Part shown: positions 41,923-53,300 of the stretch, one piece after another
Layout: every line of letters begins with the position of its first letter
Numbering within the stretch: position 1 is the stretch's first letter
From: Collinsella sp.
GTDB lineage: Bacteria > Actinomycetota > Coriobacteriia > Coriobacteriales > Coriobacteriaceae
Reading direction: 5' to 3'
Assembly: GCA_019419505.1 (NCBI GenBank)
Contig: DXZS01000003.1
Location: forward strand, 36,177 to 100,176
Length of the DNA: 64,000 nt
Position numbers and translations under genes: made by a program
The notes under the pieces: generated by a model
What the model was told of the DNA's origin: nothing
The model's input: the letters and a program-made list of their open reading frames with translations, nothing else
The model's database searches: none

Positions 41923-43589
41923 GCCTCGCCGTGCTCCTCTTCCCAGCTGCGGTCGTCGTATTTCTCGATCACGGCGTCGTCGTCAAAGTGCAGCGGCTTG
42001 TCCAGGTTGCGGGGCTTAAAGCCCTCCATAAACTTGTCGCGGCCAAAGCTCTCGGGAATCGCCACGGGGTAGCGGCCGGTAAAGCACGCATCGCAGTAAC
42101 CGCCCTTGGGCATGACCTTAAGCAGGCCCTCGACCGAAAGGAAGGCCAGCGAATCGGCGCCGATATACTCGCAAATCTCGTCGACCGTCTTGTTGGCGCT
42201 GATAAGCTGCGACTGCACGTCGGTATCGATACCGTAGAAGCACGGCCAGATGACCTCGGGCGAGTTGATGCGGATATGAATCTCCTTGGCGCCGGCGTTG
42301 CGCAGCATCTTGACGAGCTGCACCATGGTGGTGCCGCGCACGATGGAGTCGTCGATGACGACCAGGCGCTTGCCCTCGATGTTGTCGCGCAGCGGGTTGA
42401 GTTTCATACGCACGCCCATGGCGCGCAACTCCTGCGTAGGCTCGATAAACGTACGGCCCACGTAGCGGTTCTTGATAAGGCCCTCGCCAAAGGGAATACC
42501 GCTCTCGTGCGAATACCCCTCCGCAGGCGGCAGGCCGGAGTCGGGCACGCCGATGACCAGGTCGGCCTCGACAGGCTCCTCATGTGCCAGCTGACGACCC
42601 ATGTCGTAACGGCAGGCATAGACGCTCTTGCCGTTCATGATGGAGTCGGGGCGGGCAAAGTAGACCTGCTCAAAGATGCAGTTGGCGGGCTCTTCGGCTG
42701 CAGGCACGCCCTGCTCGGATACCAGGCCCTCGGCGCTGATGCGCAAGATCTCGCCGGGACGGACGTCACGGACGTACTCGGCACCCACGATGTCGAGTGC
42801 GCAGGTCTCGGAAGCAACGACCCAGCCGCCGGCGCGCGTGACACGGACGGCGGAGTCGACCGTCGCGGCGCCGTCCTGCGACGGCAGCTGCGAAACGGCT
42901 GCGGCATCGGCCTGGTCCAGACCCTCGTCCACCAGCTTGCCCAGCACGAGCGGGCGAATGCCGTGTGGATCGCGGAATGCGTAGAGCGCCTGCTCGTTGA
43001 TGAGCGTCATGGCGTAGCCGCCGCGCACGAGCTCCATGGTCTTGCGAATACCCTCGCGCAGGTGGCCCGTACGCTGGGTAAAGTAGCCGATAAGCTTGGT
43101 CGCGACCTCGGAATCCGAATTGGAGAGGAACGGCACGCCCAGCTCGATCAGCTGACGGCGCAGCTCGTCGGTGTTGACGAGGGTGCCGTTGTGCGCGAGC
43201 GCGATAATGACGCTGTTGATGGTAGAGAGGTGCGGCTGAGAGGCTTCCCAGCTCTTGGCACCGGCGGTGCCATAGCGCACGTGGCCCACGGCCAGCTGGC
43301 CGGAGAGCGTCGACAGGTCGGCGTTGGAGAACACGCGGTCGAGCAGGCCCAGATCTTTGCGGACCATAACCGTGCCGCCGTCACCCACGGCGATTCCAGC
43401 CGATTCCTGGCCACGGTGCTGCAGCGCACGCAGGCCAAAGTACGTCAGTCGAGCCACGTCGCGATCGGGCGCCCATACGCCGAAAATGCCACATTCCTCA
43501 TGCAGCTGGTCGGAGTCCGGATCATACGTCGACATGGTGTTCACCTGTCCCGCGGCACGCTCGGCCGCGCGGATGGTTTCTTGAGACAT
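41919..43589 (-). CDS. purF: Amidophosphoribosyltransferase
   Basis: A 556-residue glutamine PRPP amidotransferase, first step of purine synthesis. GAGGGGATACC precedes the ATG. The catalytic Cys lies at about residue 33 (HEECGIFGVW), so about 32 residues must be removed to expose it, longer than most PurF propeptides. Other motifs: GLRALQHRGQESAGIA, AHNGTLVN, the HGIRPLVLG region and the PRPP loop VVIDDSIVRGTT near 390. Cys residues of CDACFTGRYP near the C-terminus are consistent with the [4Fe-4S]-type PurF. Confidence 0.96.
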   Translation of the reverse strand: MSQETIRAAERAAGQVNTMSTYDPDSDQLHEECGIFGVWAPDRDVARLTYFGLRALQHRGQESAGIAVGDGGTVMVRKDLGLLDRVFSNADLSTLSGQLAVGHVRYGTAGAKSWEASQPHLSTINSVIIALAHNGTLVNTDELRRQLIELGVPFLSNSDSEVATKLIGYFTQRTGHLREGIRKTMELVRGGYAMTLINEQALYAFRDPHGIRPLVLGKLVDEGLDQADAAAVSQLPSQDGAATVDSAVRVTRAGGWVVASETCALDIVGAEYVRDVRPGEILRISAEGLVSEQGVPAAEEPANCIFEQVYFARPDSIMNGKSVYACRYDMGRQLAHEEPVEADLVIGVPDSGLPPAEGYSHESGIPFGEGLIKNRYVGRTFIEPTQELRAMGVRMKLNPLRDNIEGKRLVVIDDSIVRGTTMVQLVKMLRNAGAKEIHIRINSPEVIWPCFYGIDTDVQSQLISANKTVDEICEYIGADSLAFLSVEGLLKVMPKGGYCDACFTGRYPVAIPESFGRDKFMEGFKPRNLDKPLHFDDDAVIEKYDDRSWEEEHGEA

Positions 43590-43631
43590 GGTATCCCCTC
43601 AGAGCCTCGTATTTTTGGCGTTACCCGCCTT

Positions 43632-43637
43632 ATTATA
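43632..43637 (-). promoter_or_regulatory. Perfect TATAAT -10 of purF
   Basis: TATAAT on the minus strand, 43 bp before the start codon; the -35 region (TGGGGA at 17 bp) is poor, leaving room for an activator or regulated promoter. No PurR-type or purine riboswitch sequence was recognised. Confidence 0.5.
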
Positions 43638-43820
43638 CGCACGGCGCGACGTGCTCCCCAGCGCATGAGCAGCGCTTTTTAAAAGCCCACCGAGCTAATA
43701 ATCAGTTTTGTTGCCAAACATTTTATCGGTCTGTCCAGTGTAAGTGCCCGCGCCCCCAGATGGCCGCCGCGTCTGCCGTTGGGGATTACAAAGTTGCAAT
43801 TGGGACGTTCGTCCTGTCTT

Positions 43821-43849
43821 TTGGCAGGTCGGCGGCGTATCCTTATAAC
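43821..43849 (+). promoter_or_regulatory. Promoter of the CmpB-family gene
   Basis: TTGGCA, 17 bp, TATAAC (5/6 and 5/6 matches), 27 bp before the start codon. One of the best promoters in the window. Confidence 0.75.
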
Positions 43850-43875
43850 CTACAACAAAGCGAGAAAGGTTCTGT

Positions 43876-45105
43876 ATGGATCGAAACGAACTCGACCCTA
43901 GCGTCCCCAGCGCCACAGAGGTCAAGAAGATTCCCCTCATCATTAAGGTGTACGCCGTCCTGTGCATCCTTTCCGGCGTGGGCACGCTCCCGTCGGTCGC
44001 TGCCTTTATGTGGCAGGTCATCACGGCACTTGTTAACGGCAACGCCACCGAAAAGCTCGGCGACAACACGCTCGTCGCAGTCGGCCTTATCGTCGCCGGC
44101 ATCATGCTCTCTGCGGCAAGTGCCGTCATCCTAATCATCTTTGGCCTGGACCTTATCAAAAACCAGCGCCGCAACGCCGCCCGCCTGTCCTACATCCTTA
44201 TTGCATTCACCGTCGTCGAGCTTTTGGTCGACGTGATGCTCCAGGGTATCGGGCCCTTCTTGCTGCGCCCCGCTATTCAGCTCGGCATCCTCATCGCGCT
44301 TTCGGCCACCGTCGACCCCACGCTGCGTCAGGAGCGCGAGCTGCAGCGCCGCCTGCAGGAGATGCTCGACCGCGATGCCGCCGCCGAGGGCATGCTCGGC
44401 CGCGATGAGACCGGCGAGGGCTACATCAAGCTCAACTACTTCAACCTGTTCTGGGTATTCTTCGTCTGCTGCGTACTGGGACTTATCTTGGAGGACATCT
44501 GGCACATGACGGTCAACGACCCGGGTGTCTACCAGGACCGCGCCGGCATGCTGTTTGGCCCTTTCAGCCCCATCTACGGATTTGGCGCCGTGCTCATGAC
44601 CATGGTGCTTAACCGCTTCTACAAAAAGAACCCCATCATCATTTTCCTGGTGAGCGCTGTGCTCGGCGCGAGCTTTGAGGTGTTCGTGGGCTGGTTTATG
44701 CAGACCGCGTTTGGCGTGGTCTCGTGGAGCTACTCGCACATAACGCTGTTTGGTTTGCCCGATCCGCTCGTGGTCCTCACGGGCGGACGCACCTGCACGG
44801 GCTTTGCCTGCCTGTGGGGCCTAGGTGGCCTCATCTGGATCAAGCTGCTGCTACCGAGGCTGCTTAAGCTCATCAACAAGATCCCCTGGAAGAGCCGCTA
44901 CTCGGCCACCGTCATCTTTACCGTCATTATGCTGGTCGACGGCGTCATGACGCTGCAGTCGCTCGACTACTGGTACCAGCGCGTTAACGGCACGGAGCCG
45001 GACATTCCCGTCGCACAGTTCTACGGCAAGTATTTCGATAACGACTACATGGAGAACCGCTTCCAGAGCATGACCATGAGCCCCAAGGACGCCACGCGCG
45101 TTTAG
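43876..45105 (+). CDS. CmpB-family (putative ABC-permease) membrane protein
   Basis: A 409-residue multi-pass protein. Residues about 20-150 contain four hydrophobic helices (LIIKVYAVLCILSGV, VGLIVAGIMLSAASAV), then a charged stretch rich in Arg/Glu (about 152-178). The C-terminal half (about 190-390) is the CmpB domain: FFVCCVLGLILEDIW, GPFSPIYGFGAVL, EVFVGWFMQTAFGVVSWSYS and TGFACLWGLGGLIW. The domain is called an ABC permease in databases, but no ATPase gene lies near, and its true role is unknown. A good ribosome site and its own promoter and terminator show a single-gene unit. Confidence 0.85.
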   Translation: MDRNELDPSVPSATEVKKIPLIIKVYAVLCILSGVGTLPSVAAFMWQVITALVNGNATEKLGDNTLVAVGLIVAGIMLSAASAVILIIFGLDLIKNQRRNAARLSYILIAFTVVELLVDVMLQGIGPFLLRPAIQLGILIALSATVDPTLRQERELQRRLQEMLDRDAAAEGMLGRDETGEGYIKLNYFNLFWVFFVCCVLGLILEDIWHMTVNDPGVYQDRAGMLFGPFSPIYGFGAVLMTMVLNRFYKKNPIIIFLVSAVLGASFEVFVGWFMQTAFGVVSWSYSHITLFGLPDPLVVLTGGRTCTGFACLWGLGGLIWIKLLLPRLLKLINKIPWKSRYSATVIFTVIMLVDGVMTLQSLDYWYQRVNGTEPDIPVAQFYGKYFDNDYMENRFQSMTMSPKDATRV

Positions 45106-45127
45106 CGCCCGCCGCGCCCAAAACGCA

Positions 45128-45164
45128 AAATGCCCGCCGGTATCACACGTACCGGTGGGCATTT
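45128..45164 (+). terminator. Rho-independent terminator of the CmpB-family gene
   Basis: AAATGCCCGCCGGTA / TACCGGTGGGCATTT 15-bp stem (one G-T pair) followed by TTAT, 22 bp after the stop; the stem also faces the MoaE-like gene. Confidence 0.85.
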
Positions 45165-45195
45165 TTATAAACGATCCTTCTATCGACGCAATCCT

Positions 45196-45612
45196 CTATG
45201 CCTCGCGCTCGACCTCACTCACGCATTCGTTCTTGATGGTGCCAACGAGCGCCTGCAGTGCATCGACCACGTGTGGGCGAATGTCCCCGCCGATAAGCAC
45301 GAGCATGATGTCGTCACCTACGGTAAGCTCGCCGCTTGCCAGCCACACGCGCACATAGCCGATACCCGGCATCGCGCGCGTAGTCTCGATAGCAGACCGT
45401 ACCTTTTCGGCGTCGTAGTCAAAGACCATGCCGCCCACCCTGTGGCCTGGCGCCACGCCATCGGTCTCGACTCCGCGCACCTCAGCCTTGGGCGTCGCGC
45501 GCACCACACCGTTATGCGTCAGATACATCCCACAGCCTGCCGCCGAAGCATCGGCCTTGGCCTCGCGCAGCCAAGCATCAATCGAAGGCATCAATTTGCC
45601 ACTCTCGAGCAT
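45196..45612 (-). CDS. MoaE-like (molybdopterin synthase large subunit) protein
   Basis: A 138-residue protein; ATG 45612 is five bases after GGGAG, a better distance than ATG 45615. The second half matches MoaE: VGGMVFDYDAEKVRSAIE, then VRVWLASGELTVGDDIMLVLIGGDIRPHVVDALQALVGTIK, where the family has HRxGxLxVGExxVxVxVxxxHR. The His-Arg of the first block is Val-Arg here and the second His is Ile, so activity is doubtful. No moaD or other molybdenum-cofactor genes are in the window. It could be a diverged MoaE or a small-molecule-binding relative. Confidence 0.65.
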   Translation of the reverse strand: MLESGKLMPSIDAWLREAKADASAAGCGMYLTHNGVVRATPKAEVRGVETDGVAPGHRVGGMVFDYDAEKVRSAIETTRAMPGIGYVRVWLASGELTVGDDIMLVLIGGDIRPHVVDALQALVGTIKNECVSEVEREA

Positions 45613-45633
45613 CATTTCTCCCTTACCGTCGTC

Positions 45634-45670
45634 GAGTAGCCAATTTGGGACGGGGCCTTTTTGGCTACTC
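45634..45670 (-). promoter_or_regulatory. 10-bp stem hairpin between srtB and the MoaE-like gene
   Basis: GAGTAGCCAA / TTGGCTACTC perfect stem with a 17-nt loop, beginning 10 bp past the sortase stop and ending 12 bp before the MoaE-like ribosome site. It may end the sortase transcript or modulate readthrough. Confidence 0.5.
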
Positions 45671-45679
45671 TCGAACAAC

Positions 45680-46678
45680 TTATTCCTCGACCGGCGTGAG
45701 CACCATGACGGCGCGTGTGTTGCTCAGCGACAGCGAACGACAGGTCACAAGCGTTACAACCTTAGTTGCCGAAGCGGCACGATCGGTAGCATCACTCGCC
45801 ACGGCGGAAGCGCCGTCGAGCATCTCGGACAGGTAGTTCTTGAGTCCGTCGTCGCCCTCAAAATTGGTCGTGCGCGCCTTGGCATACGTGTCCTCGACCA
45901 CCTTGGTCGCCAGCGGACGCAGCTTATACGTCGCATCGCGCGTGATGTAGTACACAAACTCGATGCTATCGAACGTCGCCTGATCAGTGGTGTCCGAAAT
46001 CACGTTGAACATCGATCCGTCGTTCATATGGTGGCCGTAGATCGTGGTCTGCTGGTCGACCATTCCCGGCGCGGTGTCATCGCTATCCAGGAAAATGGCA
46101 CCGGACGCGTTAGCCGTTCCGTCGAACAGCGTGTTGAGGTATTTGGAGTTGTTGTTGGTCTGCACCACGGGATAGTTGATATTGGTTCCCGGCACGTAAA
46201 TCCAACCCACAATCTCGGGGTTCGTCTGAGCAAGCGCATCAAAGTCGATAATCGGCACGCCGCTGGCGTCCTTATCGCTTACATATTGCTTCTCGATTTT
46301 CTGATACGAATCGCTCGCCTGCTTATAGCCAATCTGGGCATTAATAAAGATAGCGGCGGCGGCGACAATCAGGCCGATACCGATGATGATGAGCAGAATG
46401 GGAATAATGGAGCGGCGCTTTTTGCGCGGCGGCTCGGTGTAATCCGACGGCGCGGCATGCGATGAAGACCGGGGCGGCTTCTTAGCGGAGCTATAAGACG
46501 AAGGACGATATGCGGCCGGCGCGTCCTGTCGACGATACGTCGCCGGTGTCACGGGGCGCGGCGCGCGCGGCTGCTGAGGAGAGGATGTCCGACCCTGCTG
46601 CGCCGCATGGGCGGCACCCGGCTTCGACGGATCGGGAATCTGAGAAGCCTTGAATCGTTTTCCCTGATAATCGGACAT
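45680..46678 (-). CDS. srtB: Class B sortase
   Basis: A 332-residue membrane transpeptidase. Residues 1-90 are a Pro/Ser/Ala-rich basic cytosolic region, unusually long for a sortase. A single membrane helix lies at about 92-113 (IIPILLIIIGIGLIVAAAAIF). The extracellular domain shows VGWIYVPGTNINYPVVQ, the catalytic His in TIYGHHM (about residue 218), the Cys in VTLVTCRS (about 315) and the Arg in NTRAVMVL. It cleaves a sorting motif and links the protein to cell-wall peptide. The GH31 protein 1.7 kb away (IPNTG) and the giant adhesin are candidate substrates, which is inference. Confidence 0.93.
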   Translation of the reverse strand: MSDYQGKRFKASQIPDPSKPGAAHAAQQGRTSSPQQPRAPRPVTPATYRRQDAPAAYRPSSYSSAKKPPRSSSHAAPSDYTEPPRKKRRSIIPILLIIIGIGLIVAAAAIFINAQIGYKQASDSYQKIEKQYVSDKDASGVPIIDFDALAQTNPEIVGWIYVPGTNINYPVVQTNNNSKYLNTLFDGTANASGAIFLDSDDTAPGMVDQQTTIYGHHMNDGSMFNVISDTTDQATFDSIEFVYYITRDATYKLRPLATKVVEDTYAKARTTNFEGDDGLKNYLSEMLDGASAVASDATDRAASATKVVTLVTCRSLSLSNTRAVMVLTPVEE

Positions 46679-46713
46679 GGCTCTCCTTATACTGCGGCGA
46701 AACGGCGGAACGC

Positions 46714-47178
46714 TTAGGCGTCAGCCATCTCCTGCTTCATCTTCTCGATAACCTTGCGGTACTCGGGGTCGCATGCGCCCAGAATCTGCGTGGCGTAAAT
46801 GGCAGCGTTCTTGGCGCCGTTGATGGCAACGCAGGCCACGGGCACGCCGGAGGGCATCTGCACCATCGACAGCAAAGAGTCCATACCGCCCAGGTCACTC
46901 GTCTTCATAGGCACGCCGATAACCGGCAGCGGCGTAAAGGCAGCCACGACACCACCCAGGTGAGCGGCCTTGCCGGCGGCGGCGATAATCACCTTGATGC
47001 CGCGATCGGCGGCAGTCGAAGCCCACTCGTGGACCTTCGCCGGCGTGCGGTGTGCGCTCGCGATCACGAGCTCATAGGGCACACCCAGTGCCTCGAGCTC
47101 GGCGGTGCAGCCTTCCATAACGCCCAGATCGGACTTGGAACCCATGATGATCCCGACAACCGGCTTTTGATCTGCCAT
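46714..47178 (-). CDS. purE: N5-carboxyaminoimidazole ribonucleotide mutase
   Basis: A 154-residue PurE, purine step 6. Motifs: IIMGSKSDLGVMEGC near residue 10, SAHRTPAKVHEW near 42, GKAAHLGGVVAAFT near 70 and GVPMKTSDLGGMDSLLSMVQMPSGVPVA. AGGAGG lies upstream; ATG 47178 (9-nt gap) and ATG 47184 (3-nt gap) are both possible. Not next to purK, unlike many genomes. Confidence 0.95.
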   Translation of the reverse strand: MADQKPVVGIIMGSKSDLGVMEGCTAELEALGVPYELVIASAHRTPAKVHEWASTAADRGIKVIIAAAGKAAHLGGVVAAFTPLPVIGVPMKTSDLGGMDSLLSMVQMPSGVPVACVAINGAKNAAIYATQILGACDPEYRKVIEKMKQEMADA

Positions 47179-47336
47179 AAACATAGACCTCCTGTTGAGA
47201 GCGGTGACGCAGCGAATCCGCGACCCTTAACTGCAAATAATTCAAGTATAGCCGCCGATGCTGATGTGTTCGGCGGGAGACGGAACGCTTTGCGAGATTA
47301 AGGCCGAAGGGTCGGAGCTTTCTGCCTACATTCAAA

Positions 47337-47377
47337 AAGCGTGCCCACCGTCCTTGGGTGGGACGGCGGGCACGCTT
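47337..47377 (-). terminator. Rho-independent terminator of the GH31 gene
   Basis: AAGCGTGCCCGCCGTCC / GGACGGTGGGCACGCTT 17-bp stem (one G-T) followed by TTTTTG on the minus strand, 18 bp after the stop. Confidence 0.9.
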
Positions 47378-47395
47378 GCTTAGCTGTTGCTGGGG

Positions 47396-50300
47396 CTACT
47401 TAGCCTTGCTGCGACGATGGAAGAAAGCGCCGATCGCGGCGATGATGGCGCCAAGACCACCGACGGTCGCGACGGTCGCCGCCGTCTGGTCTCCGGTATT
47501 GGGAATCGCCGAACCGTTCTTCTTGCTGCCCTGGGCCTTGTCGCCTGCGGGCTTGCCCGCCTGGTTGCCGCCGTTCGAGCCATTGCCGGAACCCTGGTTG
47601 CCCGAGCCGCCCTGGTTGCCGGAATCGGCATCCTTGAGGCTCTCAATGGCCAGCTTGAGCTGGCTATAGGCCGCCTGGATCTGGGTGTCGGAAGCATTCT
47701 CATCACCCAAGACGTCCTCGGCGTAGGTAATGGCATCCGTCAGGGCCTTGACAGACTCGGCCGTCTTACCCCTGGTGTCAGTCTCCTTCGCCTGCTTGAC
47801 CAGGGCCTTGAGCTGCTTCTTAGTCGGATTCTCGACCGGGACCACCGGGGTCTTCTCGAGCGCGTCGCGGGCGCTCTCGAGCGCCCTGAGCGCCTGGTCG
47901 ACCTCGTCCTGCGTGGCATCCTCGTCGCTCAAGATGGCGCGGGCGCTCGCCAGGGCGTTCTCGAGCGCCGTCCAGGAGGCCTCGGTGTAGTCGCCGGCCT
48001 TGAGGTCGCCGGCGGCAAGCTCGGCATCAACCTTTTCGATCGCGGCAGTGAGATCATCCTTCGCCACCGGATCGGGGACGGCCGTACCGTAGAACTTGAG
48101 CTCCGCCATGCTGCAGTAGGCATCAACGTCGCCCCCGCCGGCGTGAATCACCTTGACGGTCACGTAGCGACCGCGCGCGGCGCCAAAGCTCATCTGTTTC
48201 CAGTCGCCACGGTCGGTGAACACGCGGCCATCGTTGTCGAAGGCGAACGTACCCATCGACGCGGCGGTGCCCTTCTCATAACCGTCGGCAGTGTCGGAGA
48301 CCAGTATCTCGGCCTCGAAGATATCGCCGTTAGTGCCGCCGTCCTGGCGCGGCAGGAATGTAACGTCGGTGAGATCGTAGTCGCGGCCCAGGTCGACACT
48401 CAGATACTGGGGCATACCGGTCCCATGGGCCCAGTCGCTGTGCCAAAGCGTCCGCTCGTCGCCGTCGAGAGCGTTGACGGCGTTGCTGCCCTCGTAGTCG
48501 GCCTCACTCGAGAAGCCGGCCACCTTGACGTTCTTGCGGTTCTCGGGCGTGTTGATGAGAATCTTCTCATCAACAGGGCGCATCTTGAGGCCGTCGATTG
48601 CCTTCTCGATCTTGGCTGTGGCGTCTGCGACATCCTTCTTGCTATAGCTGCCCTGGCCGCTGTCGAGGAGCTTCTGAGCCGCCTCGACCGCAGTGGTGAG
48701 AGCTGCATAGGAATCCTTGGTGTAGACGGACTCGCTGTAGCCCGCGGCCTTGGAAAGCGCTGCTACGAGCGCAGAGGTATCGACACCAGCCTTGACCTCG
48801 ACCTCATAGGATGCGGTCTTGGAGGGGTCGAGTACCGACGCCACCGTGATCTTTGCCTTGCCGGCCTTGTTGGCACGCAGGTAGTAGCTCACGCTATCGC
48901 CAGCCTGAACAGCGGAGACGCTTACCACAGAGGGGTCGGAGCTCTCGACCGTCACATAGGGGTAGCCAGCGCTCTCAGGCGTAGCCTTGGCGTCGACGGG
49001 CGTAATGTCGCCTTCAAAGAACTCGGTCTGGTTCTTGCCTAGCTCGACACCCTCGATGGCCTCGACACCCTGCGTGTAGTTGAAGTTGACCTCACGCAGT
49101 GTGAGCATCTGGTCACCCGATGCCTCAAGCGGCGTGACCTCGACCTTGGTCGCCTTCTTGCCCTTGTTCTCGGCAGAGAGGTCAAAGGCGTAGCGAGCCA
49201 GGAAGGAATCGTACTCCCCGCCCGCGAACTCTTGGGTCGAGCCATCCTCGAACGTCACGACAGCCTTGATCTTCTGCACGGTTCCGTTGCCACCGTTGCG
49301 GTTAACGACCTCGACACTATCGAGTTTCGACGGCGTCTTAAATGCGAATGTCATCGTGGTGGGTAGCTTCACGTAACTCGGAAGCTTACCCTCGCTGTCC
49401 CAGTTGCCGCTCCAGTTCCATAGGAACTCAAAGCCGTTGTCGCCCTCGTTATTATCGAACAGCGCGTTATAGCTCTTCTGCTGGATAAGTTTCTCGACGT
49501 TGGTCCCGTCGTCGGTCGTGAGCTCATCGTTGGTCATCGTGATGTTGAAGGCGTCCTGACCGTACTCGGCGACCGTTGGCTGAGGAACATCCGGCATCGT
49601 CACCGTGCCGTCGCTCGCAAACTCAAGTGCGTCGCATGCCGGACCGATGAGCCAAGATGTCGAGGGCAGTTCGACCTTGCCGGCGGTCTTGGCCTTGAGC
49701 TTGAAACTCGCCACCGCGCCGGTACCGTTGTAGAGCTTGCCATCGCCGCGGTTGGCAAAGGCGAGATTGATAGTCTGCGTTCTGTCCGCGAACTGGACCT
49801 TCTCGCGAGACAGGTTCTCCATGCCGGCAGTCGAGCCGTCCTGCGCGATGCTCTCGGACACAAACTCGAACTGGTCGCTCTTGAAGTTGACGAGAGCGCC
49901 CAGGGCGTTGACGTTCTTGGCGTCGGCCGCATAGACATCAACGGTGATCTCATCACCGGCCTCGACCTCGGTCTTGCTCGGAATCACCGCGAGCGAACCT
50001 GCGACCTTTCCCTTTTGTTTAGTGCCGCCGTCAAGACCCGCCATGGTGAACGAGTAATCGTAGACGTCGTAAACGCCGTTATCGTTGAGGTCGGCGAAGT
50101 GGTCGCGGATCTGCGAACCGAACGTCGGGGTATCGGGCTCGCGATTCTCGAGGCCCAGATAGTTCTTCATGTTGGAGTAGTCTCCGTCGGAGATCGTGGC
50201 CTTGTTGAGGTTGGAGCCCACGGCGAAGCCATCCGTGCCGTCGGTCTTGTAGATGGCAATCTCGGACGCGGAGAAGAAATTGCCGACCGAGGCGAGCGGT

Positions 50301-53300
50301 GTCATGCGCACGTAACGGGCGGCCACGGTGCCGTCAAACGCTACCGTCTTACAATCAGCGGAACGTGCCCAATCGACCTCCTGGCTCGTCCAGTGGACGC
50401 CATCGAGACTCGTCTCAACACGCATCTTGGTCACAGTGCCGTTGCCGGCGTCATCGCGCGGATAGTACTCGAGCTTATCGAGCTTGTAAGCGCGTCCATA
50501 GTCAACGGTAAGCGCCTTGCCCAGATCGTTGCCACCGGAGTGGAAACCGCCGTCGCCCGACTGGAACTCATGGTCGAAGGCGAGCTCGGCCTTATGGCTG
50601 CCGTAAAGTGAGCCCTCCCAGGTGATTTGCTCGGCGTCGGGGACGTTCCGCCACGGATCGAGTGCGGAGTTCGCCTCGAGCACATCGCTCCAGGCGGAGT
50701 AGCCCTCGGCGTTGCGCGAACGAATCTGGTAGGTGTGCTTGCTATTGTAGGCGAGGTCGGTGTGCGTGAACTCGGCCGCATCACCCACGGCGAACACGGT
50801 GCCGTCGACCTTAAGGTCGTAGGAGGTAGCACCATCGACCTTTCCCCAGGTGAGCTTGATGCTCGTTGGGGTCGTGACGTCCTCGGGGGCAGCAAGGTTC
50901 GTGGGTGCGGAGAGGCTCTCGTTGAGGCGATCGGCTGTGAGCGTGGCGTCGGCGTTCACGAAACCGCCCAGCTCGAGCGTCTGCGCCGCCGCAGCAACAT
51001 CGGTCTTCGCGAACTTGACGTAGACCTTGGGGTTCGTGGTGATCTTGGTGTTGTTAAAGCTCTCGCCCCGCTCGGCCTCGGTGCCGTCCACATCGCTGCC
51101 GTAGTGGTTGAGGTTAGGGGTCTCGCTGTAGAAGTAGACCGCCTGGCCGGCCTCGGGGGTCGCGGTGTCAAAGGTCTCCTGCGAGTCGACCTCAACCACG
51201 TTGAGCGCGGATCCGCCGTTCTTGGCGACGACGCTCATGGGCTTGGCGGACACGTTGGCCACGAAGGTCGTGGTGCGATTGGAGTCGTAGCCGTTGTAGC
51301 CACCCTGCGAGGCTTCGGCGGTAAAGGTCGCGGTGCCGCCTGCGGCCTTGGATCTGTAGACGGTGCTCACATGCTCACCGTAGGAGATATTGTCGATCGT
51401 ACCGTAGGAATCGTCCTCAGTCGTGTTGTTCTCGATGGAGGAGCCGTCGTCCTCGTACTGCGTAAAGGTGCCGTCGCCCTCGGTGGCGAAGAACTCGACG
51501 ATACGCTGGCTGCGGTCGGTACCCTTGGTGTTGGTGTCGCTCACGGCCTCGGGGTTGTTGTTCTCGGCGTACATCGGCACGATAGCGTTGGCCTTCACAA
51601 ACAGCGGCAGCTTCCAAAGCGGAGCCTCGTAGTTGTTGAGAACCTGGCCGCCGCGATACTGCTTACCCGAGAAGTAATCGATCCAGATGGTGGGATTCTC
51701 GTCGGTGCCGTAGTTGGGGAGGTAAATCCCATTGCGAATGTCGTTGCCGTTCTCGTCTGCCTGGGTATCCTGATACACCGGTGCCACTAGGAAGTTCTCA
51801 CCGAACATATACTGGTACTGCGTCGAGGTGCTTGCGGCGTACTCGGAGTTATCGGAAAGCAGCATGGCGCGGATCATGGGCAGGCCGGCATCGCCGTTAC
51901 CCGTGTCGATGTTGGCCGCCGAGGCCGCGCTCGTGTAGATATAGGGCATGAGCTGCGCCTTGAGCTTGAGGTAGAAGCGCGAGATGCCTGTGTAGGGATC
52001 GCCGTGCGTCATGGGCGATTTACGGTAGGTGCCCCAACCGTCCATGTCGAGCATAGAGGGCGTGAACGTCTTCCACTGGTAGTCACGCGCAGAGATGATG
52101 GGGTCGCCGCCAAAAATGCCATCCATGTCGGAGCCGATGTTGGGGTTGCCCGAAAGACTCTGACCGATATACGTGGGGATATGGAAGCGAATGTACTCCC
52201 AGTTACCGCCATACTGGTCGCCGGTCCAAATGCCACCAAAGCGCTGCGTGCCGGCCCAACCATCGAGCGTGATGATGTTGGGGCGCTTGTTAGCGCCGGT
52301 CGTCACCGTGTCATAAGCTGTCTTGATGCCATTAAGACCAAAGGAGTAGCCAGATCCAACCCAGGCAACGTCGGTCTTAAGGGTAGTGATGCCTCCCGTC
52401 TTGACCTCGGCGTCGAAGTCGCGAAGCAGATGCCACGGGGTCTCAGGGTTGCTGTCGGGCTCAAGGTTGGACTGGGTCCACAAGCCCGTGCTCACACCCT
52501 TTGAGTTGGCATACTCGGTGAACTTCTTAAGGTTGTCGACGTTGGCACGCACAGCGTTAAGACGGTCGGCCGAGCTCGCTCCGTCGGAGTTGACGCCGCC
52601 GGTCTTGTAGTAACCGTTCTGGCCATAGCCGGCGCCGTAGCCGTCGTTCGGCAGGAACCAGCCGAGCGGCATGTCGCTGTCCTCGTAGTCATCGATAACC
52701 TGCCGAGCAGAGAACTGGCGGTCGAAATCGGTCGCTTTCATGTTCTCGGTATCAACCGTAGGGCCCTCACCGTTGAGCGTCTCGGCCGCAAGTGTGCCGT
52801 CGAGCTTGTAGCCCGTCGACATGCCAGACTCGTACTTAACGTCGCCCTTCTCGCTCGAGGACTTGCTGCCCTTGGTCTCCCACTTCTTTTGACCCGAGGT
52901 CGTTGACCAGCCATCACGGTTATAGGCATTAAGATGACCAAGGTAGAACCCGTACTCGGGCAGCAGTACCGGGTTACCGGTCACCTTGTAGTAGTCCTGC
53001 AGCATCTCAGTTGCCACGTTCGAAGCTCCCTCGTTGGTCGCCACGAAGTAGTAGGCATCAAACTCATTCTCGCTGTGCAAAGTCGTGACCGTCGATGAGT
53101 CCGTGGAACCGAAGTCGTAGGAACCCTCTGCAAACGTGTTTCGGAGCACGCCGTAGCCGTCACTCGTCCAATAAAACGGGTTGGGCGAGGCAACGCCGCC
53201 ATCGGTCCAGTTGTTCGTGTTGGAGATGGCGATGGTCTGGTTGGTGTGCAGGAAGCGTCCGTTCTGGGTGCCGCCGCCAAAGAAGTTCTCGGACTTCTCC

